A stretch of 64,000 nt of DNA from Culex pipiens pallens. Taxonomy: Eukaryota; Arthropoda; Insecta; Diptera; Culicidae. Numbering within the stretch: the first letter of the stretch is position 1; every line of letters starts with the position of its first letter. The notes beneath the pieces are model-generated. The model did no database searches. It was not told where the DNA came from and saw nothing but the letters and a program-made list of their open reading frames with translations. Location: assembly GCF_016801865.2 (NCBI RefSeq), contig NC_068938.1, positions 19,960,873 to 20,024,872 of the forward strand, read 5' to 3'. A program made the translations under genes and the position numbers. Shown one piece after another: positions 23,256 through 35,757 of this stretch.

Positions 23256-24389
23256 TAGAGCGTCCAATTTCCCGTCCAGGGAAAAAAATTCCCGGGAATT
23301 ACCGAGATTTCCTGGAAAAAAATATTTCCCGTTTCCCGGGAAATTTGTAAATTTCCCGGGAATTCCCGAAATACAAGCGGAAGTATACATTTTCCTAAAT
23401 TGTTGGCCCCAATGTTTTGAAATTATACAAAAAATAATAATTAGAGAACCTGTTTTAATTTTATTTATTCCAATCTACTGTTCAAATTGAACGAATCAGC
23501 TTGTCTGTAAATTTTATGTCAAGGTTTAATTCAGATAATATTTATTTCTGTGAATGCTTCAGAAATAAATATTATCTGAATTAAACTTTGATAACTAGGA
23601 ATATTGTCTGCTTATATGTTGGGCAACAAAAATTACGCTATTATGGAATGAATATTAATTATTTTATTTTTGACAACCTTTTTAAACGTTTTTTTTTTTT
23701 GTTATATCTTTTGAAAATAAGCTATTCTCCTTTTCCGGCCAAGATCAAAATTGAGATTTTTTTAACATTTTTGTTTACCTGGACCAAATTGGATAAAAAT
23801 TGAATTGATATAATTTATTTTTTTTAAATCATTAAAAAACAACTTTGTATCGTATGAAATTTACCCAAAGAATGCAACCATATTTCAAAATCCCGCTTCA
23901 AATATTTTAAAATTTTGAGTGTGATTTCATAAAATAGAGTTTCAAGTTAAATAGCGCTAGAAATTAGATTTTTAAAGGCAAATTCAATGATCATCTAATT
24001 ATTTACAAGTTGAAAATATTTGTTCAGGAATAAATTATTTGCCATGAAAAAACATATTTCCGCATAGATTTTCACTGTCCAAACACTTTGATTTAAACAA
24101 ATACTTCTCAGCAAAAAATACTAATATTTTATTTGATTTGGGACAATTTGAAAGACAGCATAAAAAATTTAAAAAATATATTTTCTCAAAGTGCATGGTT
24201 TTTTACAAGCAGTTATAAGCCATTAATTGATCCTCACACTCATTTTGACCATTAAAAATGCTGTTCTATACAGTTCTGTTTCAAAATATTAATCTGAAAC
24301 AGGATCAGAATAATTTTCGTTAAATTTCAAATTTCCCGGGATTTCCCGTTTCCCAGGAATTTTGTAACCCCGGGAAATTGGATGCTCTA
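23256..24389. mobile_element. Non-autonomous hAT-like element, CCCGGG-rich termini (copy 2)
   Basis: The left terminus TAGAGCGTCCAATTTCCCG and the right terminus GGATGCTCTA are flanked by an exact 8-bp duplication ATTTTAAT (23248-23255 and 24390-24397). It is a sibling of the copy at 107-1245 and has a similar length (1134 versus 1139 bp). The interior has no transposase. Confidence 0.85.
23521..23588. repeat. Short perfect hairpin inside the hAT-like element
   Basis: The arms 23521-23550 and 23560-23588 pair over about 29 bp with at most one mismatch, around a 9-nt loop (TGAATGCTT). The stem is A+T-rich. It resembles a pre-miRNA-sized hairpin but may equally be a nested palindromic MITE remnant. 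Confidence 0.7.
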
Positions 24390-24590
24390 ATTTTAATATT
24401 TCGATCATAGATCGAAAATCCAGTCACCAATAACCTTTACACTTAAAAAAAACCATTGATTTATTAATGTTATTCAATTTACTAATAGCATTTTGTGATA
24501 CTTTTTGCTTAAATTTTTTGAAAATTTAGCTGTAAATAAGAATAATTAATATGGAACAACTTTGAACACATTTGGTCATACCACGACTTG

Positions 24591-24723
24591 CTTACACTGA
24601 AAAAAAAAAACTACAAAATTCCTTTATTCTAGGAATTTTGCCTCCTTTTTTATTTAGTAATAAAGTTTTTCGAATTACTAAATTAGGAAAGGAGGCAATA
24701 TTCTTACTTTTTTTCAGTGTAAG
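24591..24723. mobile_element. Small palindromic MITE with CTTACACTG termini
   Basis: CTTACACTGAAAAAAA at the left is mirrored by TTTTTTTCAGTGTAAG at the right. Inside, GGAATTTTGCCTCC pairs with GGAGGCAATATTC. The 133-bp element is almost entirely self-complementary. Confidence 0.8.
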
Positions 24724-24900
24724 TGTAGTTTTCTTTGTGATAGAGCGTAACTTTTGACGTACTTATAGCATATCGTTTTCATGTTATCACAATACTAGTG
24801 TAAATGTTTATTTTTATTATAAAAAATCTTTCCTCCAAATCCTGTGAATATTCCAAATAAAACTATTCGTTAAAGTTTTTTTTGAATGCCTATAACTTAA

Positions 24901-25630
24901 CCCCTAATGCCTATTTATTCGATTTTTTTCCCCGTATTTGAAAGGTAATTTTGAGCTAATTTTGCTGTACGAATATTTTTAGTTCTTTTGTATCATGTTT
25001 TTCTTGTTTAATTTTTAGTATTTTATTTAGTTTTTTTATTTTTTTTACAATTTTTTATTTTAAAATTTAAACCCAAAATATTGTAGCGCTAGATCTCCCC
25101 TTTAGAATGCAACCTGGCGTTTTTAGAGCTCTAAAAATGCCCCGAACATCACACCCTGAATTGTTAAGTTCAAAAAACTGTTTTTTGATGGTTTGCTCAG
25201 ATGCTTTCTCTAAATTTGGTCATAAAAGGCGTAGATTGCGAGATGAAATTTCAGTGTCTGGATAAAGTTGTTTGGATTGGCAATCCCAAAAACTTTTTAA
25301 GGAGACAAGAATATTTATGAAAAGTTAGATTTTCAAAAACACCCTAAACGTGAACCACTTTTATGTTTAACCAAGCCAAAAGTTACCCCTTCCCATTTGC
25401 AGCAACCAGCAACTCTTCTGAAAACACCAAAGCTCTGGCAACCATTTTTCGGAAAATCTGTTTTCCACTTAATTTTGCATTGGCAAAGTCAGCATAAAAC
25501 AAGTCAAACTTCTCAACCTAAAATTTCTAAAATTTATGGAGTTCTTAATTCTAGTGCTTTTCAAAGATCAAAAATTGGTTAAAAATTAGATCTCTGGCGA
25601 ATTTTCAGATTGAAGCGGCTGAAGAGGGCT
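24901..25630. mobile_element. Degenerate TTAA/CCCC piggyBac-like MITE
   Basis: TTAA at 24897-24900 is followed by CCCCTAATGCC. The right part (CAAAGATCAAAAATTGGTT, GAAGCGGCTGAAG) matches the better-preserved copy at 58556-59086. The right terminus has been lost or overwritten by another MITE fragment. Confidence 0.5.
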
Positions 25631-25635
25631 TCACC

Positions 25636-25715
25636 TAAAAAAAATCAGTTCCCAAAATCGTGAACAAGCGTTCATGTTCATGACATACGGAACCAAAAAC
25701 AAAGTGTTGGGGTTG
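25636..25715. mobile_element. Fragment of the CACGGAG palindromic MITE family
   Basis: CAGTTCCCAAAATCGTGAAC and CAAGCGTTCATG match the intact palindrome at 40729-40911. Only one arm and part of the centre remain. Confidence 0.6.
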
Positions 25716-28700
25716 TTAATGTTTTTTTATGTTATAAAATATAATCTGAAACAGATTATCATCGAAAATCGTCATTTTCGATAACACTTAATGATAACTC
25801 TCTAATAATAGTATAACAGTAATCATAGTTGAAGCATTTTGTGATATAGCTAAAGGAAAAATGATTGTTCAACATTTGAAATGCCATAGAAAGCATTTGG
25901 ATTTACCATTTTTTCATGAATAAGAATAATACAAAGAAACGAATTTGTTCCAAAAAATTTCAAATGACAAATAGCTAAAAACTAAAAAATAAATCAATAA
26001 TAATTATCAATATAATTATAATACCAATATGAGTATTCAAAATTATTAAAACCAAAACTACTATCACCCTAAATCACACAAGCTTCGTATCGTTAAAAAA
26101 GACGTCGTCGACGAAATCCTTATCGCACCAGTCGTGCATAATTATCGTACAGGTTTCACCGGAGTCGTCCGTGAGCAGCCAATTTCACCCCTAGCTGACA
26201 GTAAAAACCTCCACCACCTCCTACACCCCCGCACTGCGATGATTCCGGATTTAAGGGGAAACGTTGTCTATTTGGTTGCTGCTGGCCGGAGCCGCGATGG
26301 AGGAGATAATTTACATATTAGATTGAATCTGGCGATAAAGTGCTTTTCGAGCCATAAAACGGCTTCACGATGTCCATATTCTAGCTGGAGAGTGCATTAC
26401 TTCGCGTTTAAGGCACCCCCACTCGATGGCCTGGCCTAGGGGTGACGAGTGGGAAATTATGTGGAAAAATCCGTGACACCTTAATGGGATGATTGCGCGC
26501 TGATAAAGGGCGTATAATTTCTTAATAAATTGTGCTACTTTAGTGGTTTATTTTAGATGGTGACAAATTGAGTGATTTTTTCTGTCCTGGGGTGACCCGT
26601 TTGTGGATTGATTGATGACTAAATTGAAATTTAAATTTGCTTCATATGTCATATTAAGTGAAAAAAGAACAAATTTAAAATTGACTTTCTCTGCTTGAAC
26701 TCAAATTTGGATCATTTATCTTTCAAACTATAATTTAAGAATTAAATACACTTCTCAAAATATCAAGAATTATTTAGATTGAACAACATTTTTTTTTGAA
26801 AAAGAAATTTGAAAAATCATACCACAAATATATCAAAAATCCTCTTGGGACTACTTTTAACAAGCAGAAATTTCGTCTCATTCTGTTTGCTCTTCAATTT
26901 TGTAAAAAAAAACTCCTAAACCACACAAAGGAAGGTACTGTTAGCCAAAAAATCTTCCTGAAACCACATCCCCAAAATACAACTTCTCGAGCTCGAGAAG
27001 AGCCGTGACACTTTTCGTTTTTGGGCCTTCCGTCGATCAAACAAACACCAACCAAGTCCCTTGGGGGTGGCAAATCCTTATTATTTTCACTCCTCCTGAT
27101 GGACCACCCACAGCAGCAGTTCGTGCTGTCGTCATACTTTTTACGCCAGTCACTTTAGTAGCAATTAAGTAATATCATTGTTTCACGGCGGCGACAGCAT
27201 CCAACGCAAGGTAAGCATCACAGACAATTAGACATTTTGTTTTCTTGAATATGTTTAAAATTTCCAACTTTTAAGAGTTGAGTTGATAGCAATGTAAGAT
27301 GACTTAAATTTTATGCTCGATTTTTGAAATAATTATTAATTTAAATAATTTTAAATCCATTTGTCTGCGCACCAAGCAATTCTCCGTTACTCCATCAATG
27401 GAAAAGCAAACACGCGCCAAAATGCTGTGTGCGGTCGTGGAAAATGATTGTTTTCCTCCCGGGGAAACAGAGACAGGAGCGCGCGCCAATTGTTTTCCTT
27501 CCTGTTAATTATTTCCTTTCAAATGCTCGTCACTCGGCGGGCGGGCAGAACGTGCTATTTTGGTGCGGCAATAAAAGACTTTTCGCGCGCGCATTGTCTT
27601 TTGTTGGTTCCGATCTCGGTTAAAACCATTCATCAACTCCATACGGCGACCGGTTTGGGCGGGTGGTTTTTGATATTGGTTGAATGGGCGGTAAACGTGG
27701 AGTTGGGCGCGAATTGTGCGCCGAAGGTGGTCGTTTTTTGAGTGTGTGACGTGACTTCGACTCAACAGTTTTGGAACGTGCTAAATTTGAAATTTGAGCT
27801 TGAATTGAACAAACAGAAAGTTAAATCACGTCATTTTAAAATATGTAATGATTGAATAATTAAACTTACATTTTTTTTATAAATATGTTCTGTTGATTTA
27901 AGGAATGAACTTTTTTTTATCAATTTTTAATTATTCAAACATCAACATTGAGCATTAGCGTTGACATGCTATGCTTCCATTTTATTCTGTCTCAATTAAC
28001 CGCTAAAAATTGTAATTAAACATTAACGAAAGAAAATTAACATAAGAAAACAAAAAATTTCTTTCAACGGTGGTATCAAGTTCAATCATTAAACCAATAA
28101 GGTATACCAGCCCTTTTCAAAATTAAAAAAAGCGGAGATTATAACCTCTCTCTCTCTCTTCCCTCCTTCCAAAACACCAAATTCATCTGATCCTATACGA
28201 TCGGCAAACATTGGGACGACTAATGCCCGGTAATGTGCTTCAAACAAAGCCCATCATAAATCTCCCACGTGATCTGTTTGCCACAAACAAGATCAAAATA
28301 TTGAGAAAATATTTGCAAACTCGTGCCGCTTTCTGTGTCCTACCATCCAAGGCTCAGGAGGATGACAATAAAACAATTTTTCCATTGACCTCACTTGGAC
28401 TTATTGGTGAGGGAGGGATTCTTAGGAGATTTCTTGGTAATCCTCCAATCCGTTCTATTTTATGAAGATTATGCTGAGTCGTAAACCCCTAAGTAATCAT
28501 CCCTAATTATCATTTGGTTTAGGCTTCACCAGAGTTTCGCCCCAAACACCTTCGAGATTTTTGAAGATTTTTCTTAAAATGCTTGAAAAATTTAGGAATA
28601 AATTTAAATAAATATCAGGTGAAGTATTAAAACAACACTTTGGCTGAGTTGCAACCACTAAACATATGAGCAATGTTTTTGCTCTCTTCAGATTGCTCTG

Positions 28701-29733
28701 TTGAAAAATGCAAATGCAAGGGGATCCATTTCCATATTGAAGTCGTCTGGGGAGGCTCAATTTTGCGTCAAGTCTTTTGTATTGTTTTTGCCAACAATAT
28801 TCTGCATATGCACAATTGCATCCATTCATCAACACTTGCATTTGAATGCTGTAATCAAAACGTGTAAGCTATCCACGTCTTCCCGTGGTGGTTTCTGTTG
28901 TTTTCCCAAACAATTTTCATAATTTGACGTTAATCGTCGCTGTGGGATTCTCACAATGCCAGAGAATGCATCCCCGGGAGTTATGAATTGATGCATTAGT
29001 AAAATTGAAGACTTCGTGCAGACCCTCATCAACCGGTAGCATCAAGAAGTCCCCGAAATTGTTAGTTTCTTTCCAAAGTTCAAAACGAATCTCGGCAAAA
29101 ATTCAAACCCTATAATAATACTCATTAAGAGATTATCATCATCATCATTATAGATCAGAAGTTGATCCCGGCATCGACTCGGAAGCTGGTTGAAGCCAGA
29201 TTTGATTTTGGCCCATCTTCCTGTTCTGCATCGCTGCGTACATCATGGGCCCTGACGGACCGCCAAAGTTGGTTCGCAGGTAATTTTACGGCGGGGGTGT
29301 TCTCCGGCGGCAGCATCACAGACAATAAGCGTGGACCGAGTTTGCTCGAAAGGCTGATTAAGAGTTATGTTGCCAGCACGCTTCACCAGTCGAGAACAGG
29401 GCCCTTGTCAATGGGAGATCCGGGTAAAGCAAAGCAAAGTCCTGGGAGGATGTGCTTCTGTTTTGAAAAGGGGCTTGAACCTGCACAGAAAAAGGAGACC
29501 CAAGCCACTGCTGTGTACAGTAGCGAAAATCGACGATGTGGGCAAACCATAGGGGATTATGTTTGTAAACATTTGAACAAAGGCATCGAGAGTGAGTTTA
29601 TGCTAATTTATGATAAATATTAACAAGTGCGAGTAAACAGGAATAGTATGAACAAGATCGATTACCAGCTGTTGTTTTGATATTTAAGTAAAAATTTAAG
29701 ACTCTTGAAAATACTTAAAGCTTTTCATAGTAA
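25716..29733. other. Intergenic sequence with unique GC-richer islands
   Basis: Islands at about 26100-26460, 27000-27240, 27360-27770 and 28930-29560 are non-repetitive and CpG-containing, set between A+T-rich spacers. The ORF at 29162-29623 (153 residues, plus) is the longest, but it shows no domain I recognise. Conserved non-coding elements are a reasonable guess given the gene desert around a transcription factor. Confidence 0.35.
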
Positions 29734-29934
29734 CACAGAAAAAAATATGGTAATATTCATCAGGAAATGATGACAGATTTTGTGTCAAAAAAAGTGTAAT
29801 ATTAGATCAGGGACTGGTGAATTTTCATCAGGTTTACATTTTTACACATTTTTTTGGTAATATTACTCAAAAAAGATGTAATATTCAACTTACCAAATTT
29901 TCATCCTTCCTAAATGCAACTTTTTTTTTCTGTG
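29734..29934. mobile_element. MITE with CACAGAAAAAAA termini (copy 2)
   Basis: Bounded by CACAGAAAAAAATATGG and TTTTTTTTTCTGTG, with interior AATATTCATCAGGAAATGATG matching the 19783-20010 copy in reverse orientation. Length 201 bp. Confidence 0.7.
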
Positions 29935-30192
29935 AATCGATTCTATTCTGATCTGTAGTCCCAAATTTTAAAAATTGTTAATTCTAGATTAAATTTTCAA
30001 AACAACCTATCCCTCATGGGTTTCCTATGCAGATAGGGCCTTTTGAAAATTTAATCGAGAATTAATACTAGAAGTGCCCAATTTGCCAAGAACTATTTTT
30101 CAAAAACCATTCCTTTAATAAAAATATGAAACAAATATGACAAATATAAACAAAAATTATTGCTAGTATGATCCCTCATTTCCTCTCCCCAT

Positions 30193-30897
30193 TAGCGTGG
30201 CTCACGGATATATGAAAAAGACAAAAGTGTTCAATTCCAAACGCCTCGACCGGATTTTTGTAGCAATATGGCCCCAGAACATAGCCTGAAACTTTGAGCG
30301 CATTTGGTTAAGGTTTAGTACTTCCACCATTGACCTGAAGTTAGTATGGAATTTTTAAAGATTTACTATGGGAAATTTTCACTTTTAACCTCTTCTTAGA
30401 TAAAGTTTCCCAAAACCCAATCAAATTTTCTTATTCTCAAGTTTTTTATAGGTTTTGATCCGGGGAACAACTTTGTAGAACATCTCAAAGCGCTAGGAAT
30501 TGATCCTGAAAAGATACAGGATATTTTTTGGAGCTAGGAATTTTTTTTTAACGTGCTCTAAAAATTTGCCTGTATCTTTCCGGGATTAATTCCTAGCGCT
30601 TTGTGATGTTCTACAAAGTTGTTCCCCGGATCGAAACCTATAAGAAACCACTACTTTGAGAAAAAATCATAGGGCATAGGAAAATATACTCGAAGAAGAG
30701 TTAAAAAGTTGAAAATAAATAAATTAAATTTATTGAAATTTCTTTATAACTTCAGGTCAATGGTGGAAGTTCTAAACCTTAACCAAATGCGCTCAAAATT
30801 TCAGGCTATGTTTTGGGGCCGTATTGCTACAAAATTCCGGTTGAGGCGTTCGAAATTGAACACTTTTGTCTTTTTCATATATCCGTGAGCCACGCTA
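30193..30897. mobile_element. hAT-like palindromic element with exact 8-bp TSD
   Basis: The terminal repeats TAGCGTGGCTCACGGATATA are mirrored at the right end, and CTCCCCAT is duplicated exactly at 30185-30192 and 30898-30905. The arms extend about 340 bp inward and include a TTGACCTGAAGTTA block and its complement. The TIR fits the YARNG rule of hAT. A truncated relative begins near 40651. Confidence 0.85.
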
Positions 30898-31355
30898 CTC
30901 CCCATCCATCCTTTGAGCACGGAAAAGACAAAAAATATAAACCTTGAAATTTTAAAATTGAAATAAAAAAAAAGATTAATGGTATTATTTTGTTCGTCTG
31001 GGATTAGAGACATTAAATTGAGAAATTTACATGGGCTGTCCAGTTAGCATATTTTTTTAGACACAAACTTATTTTGTTTATGTCAGTTGTGCGTTCCTTG
31101 CATAATAAAAAAAATCAAAAACTAAGAGTAAAAATAAGCTAATTCTTTTATTGAGCGAAACCCTTTAAAATAAGCAGTTCATCAAAAATAGCATAACTTT
31201 TGCTTCAATTTTACATAAAACTCTCTTTGACAAATTTCATTCATCATCATTTATTCGAACTGCACCTTTTTGGGATCTGGCACATTTTGTTCAATGTCGT
31301 TTTGTCGTTGGTTATTTTCACGAATTATATGTAACATATTTTTTGTATGATTTAT

Positions 31356-31497
31356 CCCTTTAAAGCCTGAATTTTCAAAAAAAAATATTTTCTTTATTTA
31401 AAGATGGGAAAATGATTCTTACGACCATACGAAAATTATATACTAGTTTTGAAAATTTTATTTTTGGGTCATATATGATCAATAAGGCCTGAAAGGG
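31356..31497. mobile_element. Small TTAT/TTAA-type piggyBac-like MITE
   Basis: CCCTTTAAAGCCTGAAT and, at the right end in reverse complement, CCCTTTCAGGCCTTATT form the ends, flanked by TTAT at 31352-31355 and 31498-31501. Length 142 bp. Confidence 0.55.
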
Positions 31498-31501
31498 TTA
31501 T

Positions 31502-33989
31502 GGTATTTTTTCACTGCAGGGCTATCGTTTAACTCGATCATACAAACATTTATAAAGGAGCGGCAAGATATAAATATAATAACATAAAATATTTAAAATA
31601 AATGAATGTTCTGAAAAATCTAACAGAAACAATACAAATAATAGAAAATAATATACTTAAAAAACAAAATTTAATGGGAAAAATAGGTAAAAATAGAACA
31701 AAAAACACTAATATGGCTATATCTCTGGAAATACATTTTGAAAAAGCTTCAAATTTTGGGCCCAAGAAATTTATGGCGCATGTTTTCGAATGGATTTTTG
31801 TTTGAAACTGAATTCTTTTAATTTGATAGTGTTGTCTGTAAAATAGTCCAAAAAATACCTCTAAAAATGGCTTTGACCACATTAACTGGTCGAAAATTGT
31901 GAATCGAAATATAAAATGTTCGTCTCCGACCCCACGGCTACAAATCTGAAATATAAAAATTGTGAGTTTTACGAGCGGTTTTCCAATGATGGAAGACACA
32001 AATTTTTAAGAGTATTTCAGAAAAAGAGCTCTCAAAAATCAGACTTTGAGTTCCGGGTTTCGGGCCAAAATTCAATCGAAAGAGCGAAACTAAACCTTCA
32101 AATTAGGCATAGGATTTTTTCTGGGACGATCCCTCGCCGTGCACGATTTTTTTAAGATTTCTGAGAAAAGCGTTTTTTCAAAAGCAAACCTTAAACCTTT
32201 CTTTTGTAAGAAAGGCAAAAATGCAAAAAATCACAGAACTTATTCAAAATTCTATGCAAAAATACAAAACTTCTCATGATCCAAAAAATTGCAAAAACTT
32301 AGAAATATAATAATAATACAAATAATAGGCCGGAAAAAAACAAAGAATGCAGAAACTCACAGAAATTATTCAAAATTGTATGCTAAAATTTTAAGAACTA
32401 CTCACGTTTGAAAAATGCAAATTCCTTGGAAAAAACTCATAAAAATGATTGCCAAAATTAAAAATAAAACTGCTCCTAATTAAAGAATGCAAAAAACTCA
32501 CAGAAAACCATCTAGATTTTTTTTTTACAATTGTTATGTATGAACAATGATTAAACTAATAATTTTTTTTTTGTTTTTCAAATAAATATTTGGGGTTTAC
32601 AGCCAGGATTTTCAAAGAATGCTAGAAATCTGGTAAATTTGGTTCGGAAACTTTTAATTGGAGGTTAATTATGTAATTTAGAGATTCATAAGAAATTTTA
32701 TGGATATGTATATGAATGTATCGATTTTCAGCGACTTTTCAAAAGGAAAATTCTGCAATATCGAAAAAAAAACTTCAAAGTTGGTCTAGACTCCCGACGA
32801 AATTTTTCGAAGAATCTGTTCTCGAAAAATACACCGTAAAACCCTATGAATTTCTTGATGGTAGTATTAGAGTGAAATAAATCCTAAAAAATTCTAGGAT
32901 GTACTTTTGTCGCAATAAACTTTGTGTCCTTTTTATATAGTTTTTTTTTACGATTTTTTTGTTAATTCGACGTCCCATTCGGCGAAACGACATTCGGTAG
33001 AGTAGGTAGGTATAGCTAAATATTGATATGTGAATAAAAAAAATTAAAACCAAAACGAAAATTTAACTGTCGTGCCTTTAAACCAAAACTTGAGTAAGGG
33101 GTCATTATGAAAGACTTATCTGTTCAGTTCCATCTTTTTCTTGAATCTCTGGGCTATATCATTCCATGTATTCCTAATTATCCTGCGGCTCAGCGTACAT
33201 TAGCAGCATTTGCTGGGGCAAATATTTTCCTCAAGAAACCCAAACCTCGCTCAAATCCACCGCACAGGACTCGCTCGAGCTGGCCCGAACAAACGTGGCC
33301 ACAATGTTTGAAAATATTGACCCCACACAAACCGGCCAATATTTGCAAACTGCCCTCTGTGCCCGACCTTTTAATAATAAAGCAATTTTTCCATTACCTC
33401 TCATTAACCTCACTTAAGAAGCTTGCCGATGCTCGATGATCTTCTCATTTCTTCATTATCCGATCTATTTACAGGATCATCCTGCGGCTGTTCGGATCTT
33501 CTTTTTTTGATCCAGAAGGATCTCATCTCATCCTCCGACCCAAGAGGATCCCGCAAAACATAAGATGAGATGCATCCCAATTTGGCGATTGTCGGTCAGC
33601 GTGCAAAATTTAGCATATCCCACGACCGCATTTTGGGCGATGCAGCTGACGGAATCCACTCTGGGCTCCGATTCCACGGTGGGTTGGTAATCCGGTTAGA
33701 GGGTCCGAACACTATGGGTGAGAAGAAATAACAAAAACCTAATGAGGCCGGCCGGCCGGTTCTCTTTGGAACGTTTCCCGGGTGTTTTGAGGATGCCGCC
33801 ACCAACGGGCCCGAGTTTGCAAGATCAAGGCGGAACCTCGTTAATCCGACTAAAACATCCGTAATCCGGAACCGGAGAGCCGTGGGCGGCATGCCAGTGA
33901 TGAGCGGTATTCTTGTTGCGATCAATGGGAGAGGTGTTCTACGTGAATTTGGTTTGTTCAAAGTAGTTTGAATGATTTCTTTTTTTTTT
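31502..33989. other. Repeat-rich then unique intergenic sequence
   Basis: 31550-32220 looks like an old mosquito repeat (it ends near CTTTCTTTTGTAAGAAAGGC). 32230-33060 is low-complexity A+T. 33110-33960 is unique and G+C-richer, including GGCCGGCCGGCCGG at 33748. The minus ORF 33596-33961 (121 residues) is unrecognised and probably spurious. Confidence 0.35.
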
Positions 33990-34123
33990 CAGGGAGTCCG
34001 TGTTGGAGTCGGAGTCGGAATTGAAGATGTTGTAGAACTTAGAGTTGGAGTCGCTGAAGTGGAGAGCATGCGTAGAGGTAGTCCTCAAAAAGTACCGACT
34101 CCGGCTCCGATTCCACAACCCTG
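33990..34123. mobile_element. Solo CAGGG...CCCTG element with GGAGTC-type sequence
   Basis: Starts CAGGGAGTCCG and ends CCACAACCCTG, with GTTGGAGTCGGAGTCGG and CCGACTCCGGCTCC inside, matching the terminal motifs of the larger hAT-like element at 51120-53607. No TSD is evident. Confidence 0.55.
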
Positions 34124-35548
34124 AATAAATGATCAAAAAAACTAAACAAAACTCAAAAAACCGTTGTTACTCGAACAAAGACCGACTCCTACCGCGGTCG
34201 ACACGTATCCTCAATTCACGAATTTCCCTAAATGCACAACCTTCGCTGAAAAGCGACATATCAGCGTGAGCTCATCGTGAACATTTCCCAATCACATTCG
34301 TCCCCGGTCCTCGGATACTCTTTGACCCAATTCCCGCCGCGATCTGAACAAGAACAACCTCCAGCAGGGCACCAACTGAACAAAACTCCGACGGAGAACA
34401 CTGTTTTCGATGTTCATTCCACTCTCACTCGAGTCGCGAATGTCGGCAATTTCGATCAGCTGGAGGATTGCCGACGGCTAGCGGTCTCCCGTCGGTAGGC
34501 ACCTCTCCGGAGGGGACCCGTTTAAATGGCCGTTGAGGGGCAAGATGTTGTAAACTATCGCCACATATGGTGCCCTGTACGTTGTGGTGAAAGGACAGCT
34601 GCTCCAGGGCTGCCGGGATTTTTTTTCCGCCATCGATTTAGGGTAACATGACTTGTTTTGGATCTACCAAAATCGACAAAAAAACCCAATTTTTTGTCCA
34701 TCTTTTTCACCATCTGTTATAGTATATGAAAAATATCATGTTCAACAACGGCGCCCGCCATGTCAAAATGTAGATCTCTAGAAGAATGGCATGAAACTTT
34801 GTGATAATTCCAAACCAAGGCAAAATCAGATCAGTCGATGATCTCAAGGTCCAACCCAGGACAACCTACCCCCATCTCAACGAAAGCAAACAGCCGGAAA
34901 AAGCGCACAATTCGAACACTTCCGCTCAGCAGCGTATACGTAAACGTTAGGAGGTTAGAATCGGCAGGCAATAGCATCATAAAACACTGTACTGTTGAAA
35001 AAGTTCGCCTTTTTTCCGTTCCGGCCGGCAAATCTCACCCCTCAAAAACTCAACAGAGTCGTCGTCGTCGCCCAAAACAACCTCTCTAATTGCCGATAAA
35101 ATAATTATAATGTGTACATTTAATAGCGCCAACAATCGACACATGCTCGTGGTGGAAGAGGGAGGGATGGAAAAAGGACTGGGATGGAGGGAAACGTTAC
35201 ATAGACTTGTTTTTAAAAGGTTTTTTTATTCATGTACTGTGGGATTGAGTACATAAACATCAATATGGTACAGATTGAGATGGCTAAAAGAGCTATTTGC
35301 ATTTTGTGTATTTTTCTATTAGGGTTATATGGTGGGACTGTATCATAAGCGACTGGATAAGTTAAAGAGTTTATCAAGTACTTGCAGTATGAGATTTTAA
35401 ATCTTCACAAATAACAATATACATTCGATTATTTCTTAATGTATGGCTGATGATTCAATTTTGATTTTTAATACTTTTTGAACAGCAATTTCAGAATTTG
35501 TAATGGCATTTTTTATCCTGTGGATTTGTTTAGATGCCATCCTTTTTG
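34124..35548. other. Unique intergenic segment, no recognised gene
   Basis: Higher-GC, CpG-containing sequence to about 35100, then A+T-rich. ORFs are at most 83 residues and overlap on both strands. No domain or splice-linked exon chain was found. Confidence 0.35.
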
Positions 35549-35753
35549 GTGACCGAGCCACGTAGCCCAGTGGTAACGCTTCCGCCTCGTAAGCGGTAGA
35601 TCGGGGTTCAAATCCCGGCTCGGACCAACACAACTGGTGATCGTTTCTCTTCTGGATTCGATTGCTTAGTAAAGGGAAGGTAGTGCATCGTCACAAGCTG
35701 GACCTTATCAACGACACCTTAGGAAGGCGACCTATGGAATGTTATCATTAACC
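35549..35753 (+). mobile_element. tRNA-Thr(CGU)-like SINE
   Basis: The head has a good Pol III A box TAGCCCAGTGG (35563-35573), an anticodon-like loop CTCGTAA (anticodon CGT) and a perfect B box GGTTCAAATCC (35605-35615). An unrelated ~130-bp body follows (CTGGTGATCG to GGCGACCTATGG). Acceptor and T stems contain mismatches, and the body continues past the discriminator, so this is a SINE rather than a tRNA gene. It abuts the TTAA-flanked MITE. Confidence 0.75.
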
Positions 35754-35757
35754 TTAA

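Noticed and set aside
29162..29623. 153-residue plus-strand ORF
   Set aside because: No recognisable domain. An overlapping frame is also open, and there is no promoter or splice support.
35549..35626. Functional tRNA-Thr(CGU) gene
   Set aside because: The A and B boxes are good, but the acceptor and T stems have mismatches and a SINE body follows instead of a terminator, so it is called a SINE.
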